Virus record (IMG/VR): IMGVR_UViG_3300008111_000011
Location: 1-64,000 of that record
Direction: 5' to 3' (one strand)
Source of the DNA: a virus
DNA: 64,000 nucleotides
Numbering within the stretch: position 1 is the stretch's first letter; the number at the start of each line of letters is the position of its first letter. This document shows, one piece after another, positions 48,808 to 57,532 of the stretch. The position numbers and the translations under genes were made by a program. Under the pieces are notes generated by a model, which worked only from the letters and a program-made list of their open reading frames with translations, was not told the origin of the DNA and did not search any database.

Positions 48808-50625
48808 ATGCCACTTCCTAGTTCTGGACAAATAAGCCTACTACAAATTGCCCAAGAATTTCTAGATGGGGCCCCACACCAGATGGACGAGTTCTATAGG
48901 GGAGGGGCTAAAGTTCTCCCTAGTCCTGCAAATAACCCTATTCCAACAAGTGGTACCATTGCATTTTCAAATTTTTATGGAGCAACTCTAAAACTTACTA
49001 CGGGAGGAACAGAATCTACTAGCCCATCTGGAGGATCAACAAGACACACTTTTACAACTACTGGAAATTTTCAAGCTATTGGAACAATTCCAAGTTTAAA
49101 TTATCTTGTTGTAGCTGGTGGCGGAGGAGGAGGTTCTGTTTATGGTGGTGGTGGAGGTGCCGGAGGGTTTAGAGAAGGAACCTTTACAAACTTTGCTGCT
49201 GGAACTTATACAGCAACTGTTGGTGGTGGGGGAGGAGATAGAGGTAATGGCAATAATAGCGTTTTTAGTACTATTACTTCTGCAGGCGGTGGAGGTGGTG
49301 GTAGAGGATATCAAGGAAGTCCTTCCACAATTCCGGGAGTAGCAGGAGGATCTGGAGGTGGAGGTGGATTCTCTGCAAACTATATTGGATTTTTTGGAGG
49401 AAGTGGGGGAGCAGGAAATACTCCGGCAACTTCACCTTCACAGGGGAATAATGGTGGAAGTGGGGCGCACGGAGGTCCATCCTATCCTGGTGGTGGAGGA
49501 GGCGGCGGAGCTAATGGTGCGGGAAGTAGTAAATACTCCGCGTTTGGATCTGCTGGTCCTGGTGGATTTGGAAGAACAGCTTCAATAAATGGATCAACTT
49601 ATGCCGGTGGTGGAGGTGGTGGACAATATAGAAATCCTTCACAACCATTTGCGCCTGCAGGAGTTGGTAGAGATGGTGGTGGTAATGGTGGAGTTGGTGC
49701 TGGTGGAGCAAGCGGAACAGCAAACACTGGAGGAGGTGGTGGTGGAGGATCTGGTAATGGAAATGGTGGGTCTGGTATCGTAATCTTATCTTATGCAAAT
49801 GCCACAGGAGGAACTGTAACAACAGCCAGTGGTTATACGATCCATACATTTACCTCTACAAACACATTTACCGCAAATTCCACAATTACTGCAGAATATT
49901 TGGTAATTGGTGGAGGTGCTGGTGGTGGTATGGGATCTGGGGGTGGAGGAGGAGCTGGAGGTTATAGAACTGGTTCTATAACAATACCTGCCGGATCTTA
50001 TACAGTAACTGTTGGTGGTGGAGGTGGTGGTGGAACCTCATATGGAGCGAAAGGTCCTAATGGAAATGCAAGTTCTTTTAGTACAATAACTGCTGCTGGA
50101 GGAGGTGGTGGTGGAACTTCTTATCCTTCTTCGGCATTCCCGGGAAACCCAGGCGGATCTGGTGGAGGAACTAGCGGAGAAGGTGGATCTATCGGTCCTG
50201 GAAACTCTCCCGCAACTGCGCCATCACAAGGAAATAATGGTGGACAAGGAAGACAACTTGGATACTCTGGTGGTGGAGGTGGTGGAGGTGCTGGAGGAGC
50301 TGGTGGCAGTAAATACTCTGCATTTGGATCTGCCGGAACAGGTGGAACTGGAACAACTAGTAGTTTTAATGGAACAAGCACAGTTTATGCCGCTGGCGGT
50401 GGAGGAGGACAATATAATGACTATACGCAACCATTTGCACCTTCAGGGCCAGGAGGATCTGGTATTGGTGGAAGGGGAGGGACTAGAGCAACTCCAGTTG
50501 GAAGTGGTACAGCTAATCGCGGAGCAGGGGGTGGAGGGTCTGGTAATGGTTGGCAAGGAGGTTCATTCTTCTCTACTGGAGGAGGATCTGGAGGTTCTGG
50601 AATAGTAATGATTAGATATACTTAA
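48808..50625 (+). CDS. large glycine-rich adhesin with two tandem domains
   Basis: Protein of 605 residues. The N-terminus MPLPSSGQISLLQIAQEFLD ... TIAFSNFYGA is an attachment segment found on many marine phage fibres. Two glycine-rich receptor-binding domains follow (about residues 95-330 and 345-605), each starting YLVVAGG or YLVIGGG and ending GGSGIVILSY or GSGIVMIRY, and both resembling the gene at 45721. The pair shares DNA phrases, favouring recombination. Its end overlaps the opposing oxygenase gene. Confidence 0.75.
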   Translation: MPLPSSGQISLLQIAQEFLDGAPHQMDEFYRGGAKVLPSPANNPIPTSGTIAFSNFYGATLKLTTGGTESTSPSGGSTRHTFTTTGNFQAIGTIPSLNYLVVAGGGGGGSVYGGGGGAGGFREGTFTNFAAGTYTATVGGGGGDRGNGNNSVFSTITSAGGGGGGRGYQGSPSTIPGVAGGSGGGGGFSANYIGFFGGSGGAGNTPATSPSQGNNGGSGAHGGPSYPGGGGGGGANGAGSSKYSAFGSAGPGGFGRTASINGSTYAGGGGGGQYRNPSQPFAPAGVGRDGGGNGGVGAGGASGTANTGGGGGGGSGNGNGGSGIVILSYANATGGTVTTASGYTIHTFTSTNTFTANSTITAEYLVIGGGAGGGMGSGGGGGAGGYRTGSITIPAGSYTVTVGGGGGGGTSYGAKGPNGNASSFSTITAAGGGGGGTSYPSSAFPGNPGGSGGGTSGEGGSIGPGNSPATAPSQGNNGGQGRQLGYSGGGGGGGAGGAGGSKYSAFGSAGTGGTGTTSSFNGTSTVYAAGGGGGQYNDYTQPFAPSGPGGSGIGGRGGTRATPVGSGTANRGAGGGGSGNGWQGGSFFSTGGGSGGSGIVMIRYT

Positions 50626-51197
50626 TCACAGTTTAATAAATTAAAACAATCAATATCTTTATCATAAGCATATTCTTTATATTTTCCATTTTTTCTAACA
50701 TAATGGAGAAATAATTGAATATGATTTTCGTTTTTACTGCAGTTTAAAGGTGATCTCCAATGTGGAAGATCTATGCCCTTATATAAAAGAGCAGAACCCG
50801 TGTCAATATAAAATTTTTGTTTCTTTCCACTAGAATCTAAGATTTGAAGTGGCCATTTTGTAGGACTATCTATTGTAACCGAAAGAGATATCTCACAAGA
50901 AGGTCTATCAATATGATATTTTAAATATGATTTATTTGGATATGCTGTCATGAACCAATAAGTGGGAACTATTTCTTCTCCAAGCAATTCTTCAATAACT
51001 ACTTTTGCTTTTTTTACGGCAAAAACTGCATACTTTGGAGAGTAAAACATGATAACGTTTCCTCTTGTTTTATCATATTCCGGTTGATACAAATTTATAT
51101 TATTTTTATATGCACCTTTTTTAATTGATGCAATTTCGGATCTAGTAAATATGTCCTTTACGTATAACAATCCATTCTTTTCAAATTCTCTATTCAT
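50622..51197 (-). CDS. 2OG/Fe(II) oxygenase-like protein
   Basis: Protein of 191 residues from MNREFEKNGLLYVKDIFTRS; an upstream Met adds 13 residues but is less likely. Proposed iron ligands are H95-I-D97 in YHIDRPS and H146 in LPHWRSP, with IQLFLHYV forming a late strand. The only minus-strand gene in this part of the window; it converges on the glycine-rich adhesin with a four-base overlap. Substrate unknown. Confidence 0.75.
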   Translation of the reverse strand: MNREFEKNGLLYVKDIFTRSEIASIKKGAYKNNINLYQPEYDKTRGNVIMFYSPKYAVFAVKKAKVVIEELLGEEIVPTYWFMTAYPNKSYLKYHIDRPSCEISLSVTIDSPTKWPLQILDSSGKKQKFYIDTGSALLYKGIDLPHWRSPLNCSKNENHIQLFLHYVRKNGKYKEYAYDKDIDCFNLLNCD

Positions 51198-51210
51198 TTT
51201 ATTTTGGGTG

Positions 51211-51268
51211 AAGTGGACACTTTTTAAACTGACCACTTCTTGACAAAAATTGTTTATTGTGGTCTAAA
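51211..51268 (+). promoter_or_regulatory. palindrome plus sigma70-type promoter
   Basis: AAGTGG (51211-51216) and CCACTT (51233-51238) flank ACTTTTTAAACT, forming a near-perfect palindrome. Directly after it come TTGACA (51240-51245), a 17-base spacer and TCTAAA (51263-51268). The palindrome abuts the -35 box and could be a regulator site or a bidirectional terminator remnant. Confidence 0.6.
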
Positions 51269-51387
51269 ATTTGGACAGTTCGCAACAGGCATGTAATTGT
51301 TCAGCACTTTTGATAGGATCCTATTTTTAGGATCTATTATTTGGTTTTTTCATTGGGCAACAAAATTAACTGAACTTGTTATTAACC

Positions 51388-51816
51388 ATGTTATGTTTTG
51401 AATTATCTGGTTATGGATACAGAAAAAAACTTTGTGAAAATGTAATTACTTGGTTTATTAAACACTATTTACCAAGACACAAAATTGATTTGTTTATCAA
51501 CCACAGGGGATTAAAAAGAGAGGGTGTTTATGGATTTGCAAGCATTGATAGTCCATATTATAACCCACGATCATTCTTGATCGAAATCCAAAGTCACTTG
51601 GAGGAAGAAGACTATATTTCCACTTTATTACACGAACTTTGGCATGTGTATCAATGGGTAAAAGGTTCTATGAAAGAAAAGGGAAATAAACGTCTTTGGA
51701 AGAATATTGATTATACCGAAGTTTCTTATGAAAATCAACCATGGGAAATAGAGGCAAAGAACATGGAAATAATTTTATTGCAACAATATCTTGACAACAC
51801 TCTCCATACTAAGTAA
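51388..51816 (+). CDS. HExxH metallopeptidase-like protein
   Basis: Protein of 142 residues from MLCFELSGYGYRKKLCENVI; a TTG four codons upstream is unneeded. HELWH at residues 82-86 gives the zinc-binding and catalytic set; PWEIEA at 118-123 likely supplies the third ligand, as in gluzincins. No signal peptide, so cytoplasmic, unlike its look-alike at 808-1554. It precedes the restriction-modification cassette but has its own promoter. Substrate unknown; SprT-like DNA-protein crosslink or regulator cleavage is only a guess. Confidence 0.68.
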   Translation: MLCFELSGYGYRKKLCENVITWFIKHYLPRHKIDLFINHRGLKREGVYGFASIDSPYYNPRSFLIEIQSHLEEEDYISTLLHELWHVYQWVKGSMKEKGNKRLWKNIDYTEVSYENQPWEIEAKNMEIILLQQYLDNTLHTK

Positions 51817-51819
51817 AAT
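51791..51819 (+). promoter_or_regulatory. consensus sigma70 promoter for restriction-modification cassette
   Basis: TTGACA (51791-51796), 17-base spacer, TAAAAT (51814-51819), 27 bases before the endonuclease gene. Overlaps the end of the metallopeptidase-like gene. Confidence 0.75.
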
Positions 51820-51845
51820 AACCTTTGTGCAGGTTCAAACGCATT

Positions 51846-53174
51846 ATGAAGACTCTTTGGGTACTCGGAGAAGAACAGATCTCCTCAGACATTCCTAATC
51901 TTATTCATTGGGTATGTAATAGTAACGTTGAATTTGATCAGATTAAGTACGATCTAACAACTATTGACGGTAAAATCTTCTTCAAGATTTCAGGTATTCG
52001 CAGTTCTCAGTATTCTGAATTTTATTATGGATTGGTTTCTCGTTCTGGCAATGGTTTTGTAGATTTTCTTGTATATGAACGTTCAGAACCTCCCACAGAA
52101 AATAGTATTCCCATTGCAGTAGCAGAAGCAACAAAGTGTAATGGAAAAGAATCTGGAAATATGAATTCTCAAAGAGCGTCTAAGAAGATTGCTATTATTG
52201 AGAAGTGGGGAAATATTCCTTTTGCATATTTGATTGCAAATTCTCTCCCTATTGAAGAAACTCAGAAGTCTTTTGGTCACTCACATAATTGTGATTTTGC
52301 TACTATGAGTTACTTTGGTGCTGATATTTTGATCTCTAAGATCGGAGAACTTGGATATCAGAAATATGAGAATCCAATTGAGTTTTCTTCAGTTGTAGAT
52401 GTTTGCGCTCAAGAGGGACTTAAGAAATCTAAGTCTGGATTTATTCCTTCTAGGGTTTTCTGTGGTGATAATGTGATTCAGATTCAGGCAAATCTCTTCA
52501 AAAACAAAGGTAACAACGATCCTGGTGAGGGATATATTGCAAGTCGTGCTTATCTTTGTCGTCTACTGAGTACAGACGAAGAAATTCAGATTATCAACCA
52601 TAACCGCCCTCGTGAATATTTTGAGCGTAAAAACAACAAACTAGTTAACGTTCTTAAGATTGTTGGAGTTACTATTGTTTTTCCCGATGGGAATAACCTT
52701 GTAATTGAAAAGCAACCTGGAATCTATGATAAAGATTACTGGCAGTATTCAAATCGTGGGGAGAAGATTGCTTCGATTGTGATGGAGAATTACTACGTTA
52801 ATCTGGGATGGGAAGTTCTCTTTACAAATCATGCTGGGTGTGGAAAATCCTATGTAAGTGCCAATGGTGAGTATTACAAGACCAAGAAATCTAAAGGTCT
52901 TCCTGATCTTGTTCTCTACAACAAGTCACAAAATCTTCTTTATGTGATTGAGGCAGAGCAATCTAAAAACTACAAGAAAGGTATCAAACAAGTCAAAGAC
53001 GTTGAGTTCTCTAAGTTTATCGACCGAGAGATTCTTCCTCACCTCCCTTCTGGAGTTAAATCGGAAAAGTATCTTTGCACTTATGGAAAATACAATAATG
53101 AACCTGAAGTTATCTTTAATTTGACAGAAGACTTCCAAATCAATTATAATGTAAATGCAGAGGTAATCAAATGA
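51846..53174 (+). CDS. predicted type II restriction endonuclease
   Basis: Protein of 442 residues from MKTLWVLGEEQISSDIPNLI; an upstream Met would overlap the promoter transcript start. The C-terminal SKGLPDLVLYNKSQNLLYVI followed by EAEQSKN gives a PD...ExE metal site (about residues 352-371), like the PD-(D/E)XK enzymes with ExE and similar to BsuBI/PstI C-domains. An N-terminal AVAEATKCNGKESGNMNSQR stretch could be a second conserved element. It forms ATGA overlaps with two adenine methyltransferase genes, the standard setting of a restriction enzyme. Target sequence unknown. It could instead be a non-cutting methylation accessory protein. Confidence 0.68.
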   Translation: MKTLWVLGEEQISSDIPNLIHWVCNSNVEFDQIKYDLTTIDGKIFFKISGIRSSQYSEFYYGLVSRSGNGFVDFLVYERSEPPTENSIPIAVAEATKCNGKESGNMNSQRASKKIAIIEKWGNIPFAYLIANSLPIEETQKSFGHSHNCDFATMSYFGADILISKIGELGYQKYENPIEFSSVVDVCAQEGLKKSKSGFIPSRVFCGDNVIQIQANLFKNKGNNDPGEGYIASRAYLCRLLSTDEEIQIINHNRPREYFERKNNKLVNVLKIVGVTIVFPDGNNLVIEKQPGIYDKDYWQYSNRGEKIASIVMENYYVNLGWEVLFTNHAGCGKSYVSANGEYYKTKKSKGLPDLVLYNKSQNLLYVIEAEQSKNYKKGIKQVKDVEFSKFIDREILPHLPSGVKSEKYLCTYGKYNNEPEVIFNLTEDFQINYNVNAEVIK

Positions 53175-54151
53175 GATATATTGGCAATAAAACTAAACTT
53201 TTAGATTTTATTCACAGTGAAGTTCAGAGTGTCTGTGGTGATATTTCTGGTATGCAATTTTGTGATTTGTTTGCTGGATCTGGATCTGTGTCCAAATACT
53301 TTAAACAGTACGTACAGCAAGTGTCTTCTAATGACCTTGAGCAGTATAGCTATGTTCTCTGTTCTAATTACATTGGTAATCTATCAACAATCGATTGTTC
53401 AGATTTCATTCGATATTTGAATAATATTCCCAGCGTTGAGGGTAAATTTTATAAAAACTTTTCTCCTGCAGGAAATCGTAATTTCTTTACAGAACATAAT
53501 GCTAAAAGAATTGACGCAATTCGACAAGAAATTCAAAGGTTATTGAATGAAAATCAGATTAATTTAGATCAATACTATTTTCTTCTTGCTTCTTTGATCG
53601 AGACTGTTGACTCGTATGCTAATACGACAGGAGTTTATGGTGCTTTTTTGAAACAATTTAATGGAAGGTCTGCTAAAAATCTAGTCTTAGTTCCTGCTCA
53701 ACCAGCACCAGGAAATCGTGGTATCGCTTATCGAAATGACGCGAATAAGTTGATTGAGACAATTAGTGGAGACATTCTTTATCTCGATCCTCCATATAAT
53801 ACACGTCAGTATGGAGCAAATTATCATATTCTTAATTATTTGGTTGACTATGATAATTTTCAATTTAAAGAGGATTCTAAAACTGGACTTGGTGATTATA
53901 ATAAATCAGATTATTCCTCAAAGAGATCTGTTTTGGAATCTTTTGACCAACTGATTCGCGATTCTAACTTTAAATATATTTTCGTTTCTTATAACAATGA
54001 AGGTATCTTAACCATGGAGCAAATGGAGAATATTATGTCAAAATATGGACAATACCAACTGAAAACCAAAGAACATAAACGATATAAGTCCAATACAAAT
54101 AATCCACAACAAGCAAAAGTCTTAGAGTACCTTCACGTTCTTATCAAATGA
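53171..54151 (+). CDS. N6-adenine DNA methyltransferase (D12 class), M1
   Basis: Protein of 326 residues starting MRYIGNKTKLLDFIHSEVQS, the D12-class opening. SAM-binding motif I is FCDLFAGSGSVSKYF near residue 30, and the catalytic motif IV DPPYNTRQYGANYHIL near 206. It would methylate adenine in a specific DNA site, protecting phage DNA from the upstream endonuclease. It overlaps the endonuclease and the second methyltransferase gene by four bases each. Confidence 0.9.
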   Translation: MRYIGNKTKLLDFIHSEVQSVCGDISGMQFCDLFAGSGSVSKYFKQYVQQVSSNDLEQYSYVLCSNYIGNLSTIDCSDFIRYLNNIPSVEGKFYKNFSPAGNRNFFTEHNAKRIDAIRQEIQRLLNENQINLDQYYFLLASLIETVDSYANTTGVYGAFLKQFNGRSAKNLVLVPAQPAPGNRGIAYRNDANKLIETISGDILYLDPPYNTRQYGANYHILNYLVDYDNFQFKEDSKTGLGDYNKSDYSSKRSVLESFDQLIRDSNFKYIFVSYNNEGILTMEQMENIMSKYGQYQLKTKEHKRYKSNTNNPQQAKVLEYLHVLIK

Positions 54152-55083
54152 CATTTACTAATTTTGTTACCGAGTTTCCAATTGTTAAAAATCCAAAAAC
54201 AAAATCACAAGTAAATGTTGCTTCTCCATTTATCCAGTGGGTTGGTGGAAAGCGATCTCTCTTGGACAAGTATGATCCACTAATTCCAGTAGAATTTAAT
54301 AATTATTATGAACCATTTTTGGGTGGTGGAGCTATGTTCTATCACCTATATTCCAAGTACGGTAATACTAAAAAATATTACCTTTCTGATTTTAATTCTG
54401 AGTTGATTACGGTCTACAATAGCATTGTATCTTCCCATGAAGAGGTTGTTGAATTGCTTTCACAAATGAATACGCGGCACAGTAAAGAGTTTTACTATTC
54501 AGTTCGTAACTACGATCGAGAAGAAATTTCACCAAAACGGTATAGAAAAAAATTTAATGTACAAGAAGAATTAAATCATGTTGAACTTGCTGCAAGGTTT
54601 ATATACTTAAATCTAACTTGTTTCAATGCGCTTTATCGGGTAAATTCTGAAAACTTGTTTAATGTTCCTATTGGAACTTCTCTTAAAAAGGACATTTCTG
54701 ATAATGGATTGCTAAAATCTTGCTCGGAAGTTCTTGAGTCTGCAGATATTAAATTTCAATCATATGAAATGATTAATCCTGTTGAGGGTGATTTTGTATT
54801 TTTTGATCCACCATACGCACCTCTTTCTTCAACTTCAGATTTTACGTCATATACTTCTGAGGGATTTTCATTGAATGATCAAATGAAATTGAAAGAGTTT
54901 TGCGATACTTTGAAAAGTAAAAATGTGCAGTTTATGCTATCAAATTCAAATTGCGAATTTATTAGGGAACTTTATAAAGATTATGAACAACATACATTTT
55001 CTTTGAATAGAACTCTCAATTCCAAAAAAGAATTAAGGAAGCAAACAACAGACAATGAAATTCTAATTGTCAATAAAAACTAG
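54148..55083 (+). CDS. N6-adenine DNA methyltransferase (Dam-type), M2
   Basis: Protein of 311 residues of the Dam/DpnM type: FIQWVGGKRSLLDKY, motif I YYEPFLGGGAMFYHL near residue 55 and motif IV DPPYAPLSSTSDFTSYTSEG near 221. It differs clearly from M1, so the pair is not a recent duplication. Two adenine methyltransferases beside one endonuclease is typical of systems with asymmetric targets or of DpnII-like systems. It ends just before a palindromic promoter region. Confidence 0.92.
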   Translation: MTFTNFVTEFPIVKNPKTKSQVNVASPFIQWVGGKRSLLDKYDPLIPVEFNNYYEPFLGGGAMFYHLYSKYGNTKKYYLSDFNSELITVYNSIVSSHEEVVELLSQMNTRHSKEFYYSVRNYDREEISPKRYRKKFNVQEELNHVELAARFIYLNLTCFNALYRVNSENLFNVPIGTSLKKDISDNGLLKSCSEVLESADIKFQSYEMINPVEGDFVFFDPPYAPLSSTSDFTSYTSEGFSLNDQMKLKEFCDTLKSKNVQFMLSNSNCEFIRELYKDYEQHTFSLNRTLNSKKELRKQTTDNEILIVNKN

Positions 55084-55085
55084 GA

Positions 55086-55138
55086 CAGTTTTTAAACTGG
55101 CACACCATTTATTTTAAATTCAATTTTTGCCTTATAAT
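55086..55138 (+). promoter_or_regulatory. palindrome CAGTTTTTAAACTG and downstream -10 box
   Basis: CAGTTTTTAAACTG (55086-55099) is followed by CACA and 33 bases later by TATAAT (55133-55138). No good -35 hexamer is seen, so the palindrome may recruit an activator. It precedes the gene at 55162. Confidence 0.5.
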
Positions 55139-55161
55139 GATCTGTACAACTGGAGGTTTTC

Positions 55162-55356
55162 TTGAAAACTGAATTTATTTGTGTTGAACCCAAGAGTCCT
55201 AATGCAAAAATTAGGTTTGAAACTATGATGGATTCGCTCCATTCTTGTAAAGTTGAACAAAGAAAAGACGGGAAAGTTTTTCTTTCTTCTATTACGGGAC
55301 GTTATTTCTTCTGCATTCCAGAATCTGGAGACGATCATTGGAAAATCGTTAAGTAA
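55162..55356 (+). CDS. small protein with TTG start
   Basis: Protein of 64 residues, read as MKTEFICVEPKSPNAKIRFE then MMDSLHSCKVEQRKDGKVFL. A perfect GGAGG at 55152-55156 sits five bases before TTG, and no ATG fits upstream, so TTG is the start. A beta-rich end (GRYFFCIPESGDDHWKIVK) follows. Unknown function; early-type. Confidence 0.65.
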   Translation: MKTEFICVEPKSPNAKIRFETMMDSLHSCKVEQRKDGKVFLSSITGRYFFCIPESGDDHWKIVK

Positions 55357-55366
55357 ATTAATAATC

Positions 55367-55930
55367 ATGAAATATAAAAAATTACTCAAAAATTATCCCA
55401 TACTTCTAATAAAAAATTTTGAAGTAGTTGATGATAGTAAAAGAGAATCTCTAGTCAATATTGTTTATACAAATAGTAAAAAAACCTCTATTGATCTTAC
55501 TGGATATAGTTTTCCATTGTTTCACGATCCCACTTGTTTTTTTGCAAATCTTTTAAAAAAGTTTAGAGAAACGTGTGTGGAATTGTTTGGTGATCTTAAA
55601 TATCTACCAACAAACAATGATTTTTGTTGGGCATATTGTAGCAATAGTGGTGATTATGCTGAAATTTGGCATGATCATATGAAGACATCTACTATTAATT
55701 CTGTTTATTATCTAAATGTTCCGAATTGTTCTGGTGGAGAAATCGAGTTTGATCTAGGAAAAAATAAGACGTTTAAATATAAACCAAGCAATTTTGATCT
55801 ATTAATTTTTCCAAACTATCTGAGACATAGACCTCTAATGGTAAACAGCAAAGAACTTAGAGTTTCAATTAATATGGAATTCTTGTGCGAAGAGCAACCA
55901 TTTTATATCTTTGATTTTAAAGAAAGATGA
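55367..55930 (+). CDS. 2OG/Fe(II) oxygenase-like protein (HxH type)
   Basis: Protein of 187 residues. WHDHMKTSTINSVYYLNVPN, SGGEIEFD, LLIFPNYLRHRPL and ELRVSINMEF match the putative oxygenase family with WHxHxxxxSxxxYYL, where the first iron ligands are H102 and probably H104 rather than HxD; H154 and R165 complete the site. First of three consecutive oxygenase genes; ATGA overlap with the next. Substrate unknown. Confidence 0.8.
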   Translation: MKYKKLLKNYPILLIKNFEVVDDSKRESLVNIVYTNSKKTSIDLTGYSFPLFHDPTCFFANLLKKFRETCVELFGDLKYLPTNNDFCWAYCSNSGDYAEIWHDHMKTSTINSVYYLNVPNCSGGEIEFDLGKNKTFKYKPSNFDLLIFPNYLRHRPLMVNSKELRVSINMEFLCEEQPFYIFDFKER

Positions 55931-56427
55931 AATTTGAAATCTATGATAATTTCTTAGATTATCAACAATTCTTTCTTTTAAAATCTAGCATTTTGAATGC
56001 AAATTTTCCCTGGTATCTAAATGACGGTATAATCACACCTACCGAAACAAAGTTTGCAGATGAAAGTGAGAGATATCAATTTACACATACTTTTTTTGCA
56101 GAAAACAACGTAAAAAGTTCCTGGTATCAATTTTTAAGTCCAGTACTAGATAAAATACCCCATAAAAATCTTATAAGAATCAAGGCAAATCTTTTGCCAA
56201 GAACTGATTTTGCAGAACTTCAACCATTTCACTGTGATAATTCCTTTGATCATAATGTTTCTATTTTTTATATAAATTCTAATAATGGATTTACTGTTTT
56301 TGAAAATGGAGATAAGGTGGAAAGTGTTGAGAATCGATTACTAACGTTTTCTGGAAATTGCTTGCACTCTGGAACTACTTGTTCAGATAAAAATGCTAGG
56401 ATTCTTATTAATTTTAATTACGTTTAG
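55927..56427 (+). CDS. 2OG/Fe(II) oxygenase family protein
   Basis: Protein of 166 residues, a paralogue of the product at 9105-9593. Iron site H102-C-D104 in PFHCDNS, H147 in LHSGTT, R158 in ARILINFNYV. Shared strands include KNLIRIKANLLPRTDF and VESVENRLLTFSGN. ATG overlaps the previous stop. Probably cytoplasmic; substrate unknown. Confidence 0.83.
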   Translation: MKFEIYDNFLDYQQFFLLKSSILNANFPWYLNDGIITPTETKFADESERYQFTHTFFAENNVKSSWYQFLSPVLDKIPHKNLIRIKANLLPRTDFAELQPFHCDNSFDHNVSIFYINSNNGFTVFENGDKVESVENRLLTFSGNCLHSGTTCSDKNARILINFNYV

Positions 56428-56436
56428 AAATAAGAT

Positions 56437-56982
56437 ATGAATTTTAGATTTGTTGGCAATTTTGAAGTAGACAAAATAAAAGAAAAAATTATTGAAAACG
56501 GCCAAGATCCTTGGAGAGAGAATAGTGTGCGTCAAAAAATTTACGACGTACATAAAGATACTCAAACAATACCTTTATTATGGGATCTAAAATCTTTACA
56601 GCACAATACTATTGGTGAAAAAACTGAGTATTATGATCTATATGACGTTGAAAGTTATTTCTACGACATAAAAAAAGTTTTAGAGCAGTTTTATGGTGAA
56701 GGTAGAATTGTAAGAATTATTCTCACAAAACTTAAAAAAAGAAAAAAGATTTATCCGCACACTGACGACACAATATCACTTTCACTTTGCAATAGAATTC
56801 ATATACCAATTATAACAAATGAAAATGTTGTATTTTTGGTAGGTGGTGAATCTAAAGTTATGTTGGAAGGTGAAATGTGGGAGATTAACAATCTCAAAGA
56901 ACATTCCGTTTCAAACGACGGAAAATCTGATAGAGTTCATTTAATTATAGATTATTATGCATCAAAAAAATTCCGAGACTGA
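56437..56982 (+). CDS. aspartyl/asparaginyl beta-hydroxylase-like protein
   Basis: Protein of 181 residues with the AspH-type core: H108-T-D110 in IYPHTDDT, NRIHIPIITNENVVF, GEMWEINNLKEHSVSNDG with H156, and R166 in SDRVHLIIDYY. This class hydroxylates Asp or Asn side chains, or peptidyl targets, using 2-oxoglutarate and iron. Third of the oxygenase run. Overlaps the next small gene. Confidence 0.8.
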   Translation: MNFRFVGNFEVDKIKEKIIENGQDPWRENSVRQKIYDVHKDTQTIPLLWDLKSLQHNTIGEKTEYYDLYDVESYFYDIKKVLEQFYGEGRIVRIILTKLKKRKKIYPHTDDTISLSLCNRIHIPIITNENVVFLVGGESKVMLEGEMWEINNLKEHSVSNDGKSDRVHLIIDYYASKKFRD

Positions 56983-57190
56983 AACTAAAAAACTGTATGA
57001 TGATTGTTTCTACGTGGAACAAAAAAAGTGGGGAACTTGGGATTCCTATGATAAAAACGGTAAATGCATTATTACTTCATTGACCGAAGAAGAGTGTGTA
57101 AGAAGCACTAGATACTACCTTAAGGGGTTGCAAGAAGGGTGGGGTGCTGATATAATCACTTATGAAGGAACTGTAGGAGGAAAACTATGA
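56957..57190 (+). CDS. small conserved-type protein
   Basis: Protein of 77 residues starting MHQKNSETETKKLYDDCFYV; a compact beta-alpha domain (WGTWDSYDKNGKCIITSLTE, RYYLKGLQEGWGADIITYEG) with two cysteines. Start lies within the hydroxylase gene and the stop overlaps the next ATG. Unknown function. Confidence 0.62.
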   Translation: MHQKNSETETKKLYDDCFYVEQKKWGTWDSYDKNGKCIITSLTEEECVRSTRYYLKGLQEGWGADIITYEGTVGGKL

Positions 57191-57381
57191 CGACACGAAC
57201 TTTTACCGACAAAAACCAAAATCAATGGACTTGGGAAGAAACCCCAGAAACTGTTGAAGCACTTAAACAACTTCACCAAAGTGTAAAAAATGTAAATGAA
57301 GTAAAATTTGCTGGTAATTATCCAGGTCCTCTTTATGCACCACACCCTGATTTGGTAAATGAAACTCAGAATGACACCTAA
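57187..57381 (+). CDS. small protein, unknown function
   Basis: Protein of 64 residues: MTTRTFTDKNQNQWTWEETP, then helical, ending in a Pro-rich tail (NYPGPLYAPHPDLVNETQND). Preceded by AGGAGG, a strong ribosome binding site. Overlaps the next frame by 11 bases. Confidence 0.6.
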   Translation: MTTRTFTDKNQNQWTWEETPETVEALKQLHQSVKNVNEVKFAGNYPGPLYAPHPDLVNETQNDT

Positions 57382-57532
57382 CCAACAAATGTGGGCTAAT
57401 ATTTTTTATTGTGCCCAAAAGAGGTCTGATCTGTATTTCAAAGAAAAAGATCTAGATAGACAAGCAAGAGAACATACTACAGTCGCATTAGCTCTCCAAA
57501 AAGGAGATAAATTCTGGAAAGAACTTCTATGA
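57371..57532 (+). CDS. 53-residue helical protein
   Basis: MTPNQQMWANIFYCAQKRSD and a basic/acidic helix ending KGDKFWKELL. Overlaps both neighbours. Function unknown. Confidence 0.55.
   Translation: MTPNQQMWANIFYCAQKRSDLYFKEKDLDRQAREHTTVALALQKGDKFWKELL

Noticed and set aside
50105-50605. Open frames in other phases of the glycine-rich gene
   Set aside because: Stop codons are rare in all frames of GGN-rich DNA; no start signals or protein-like sequence support them.
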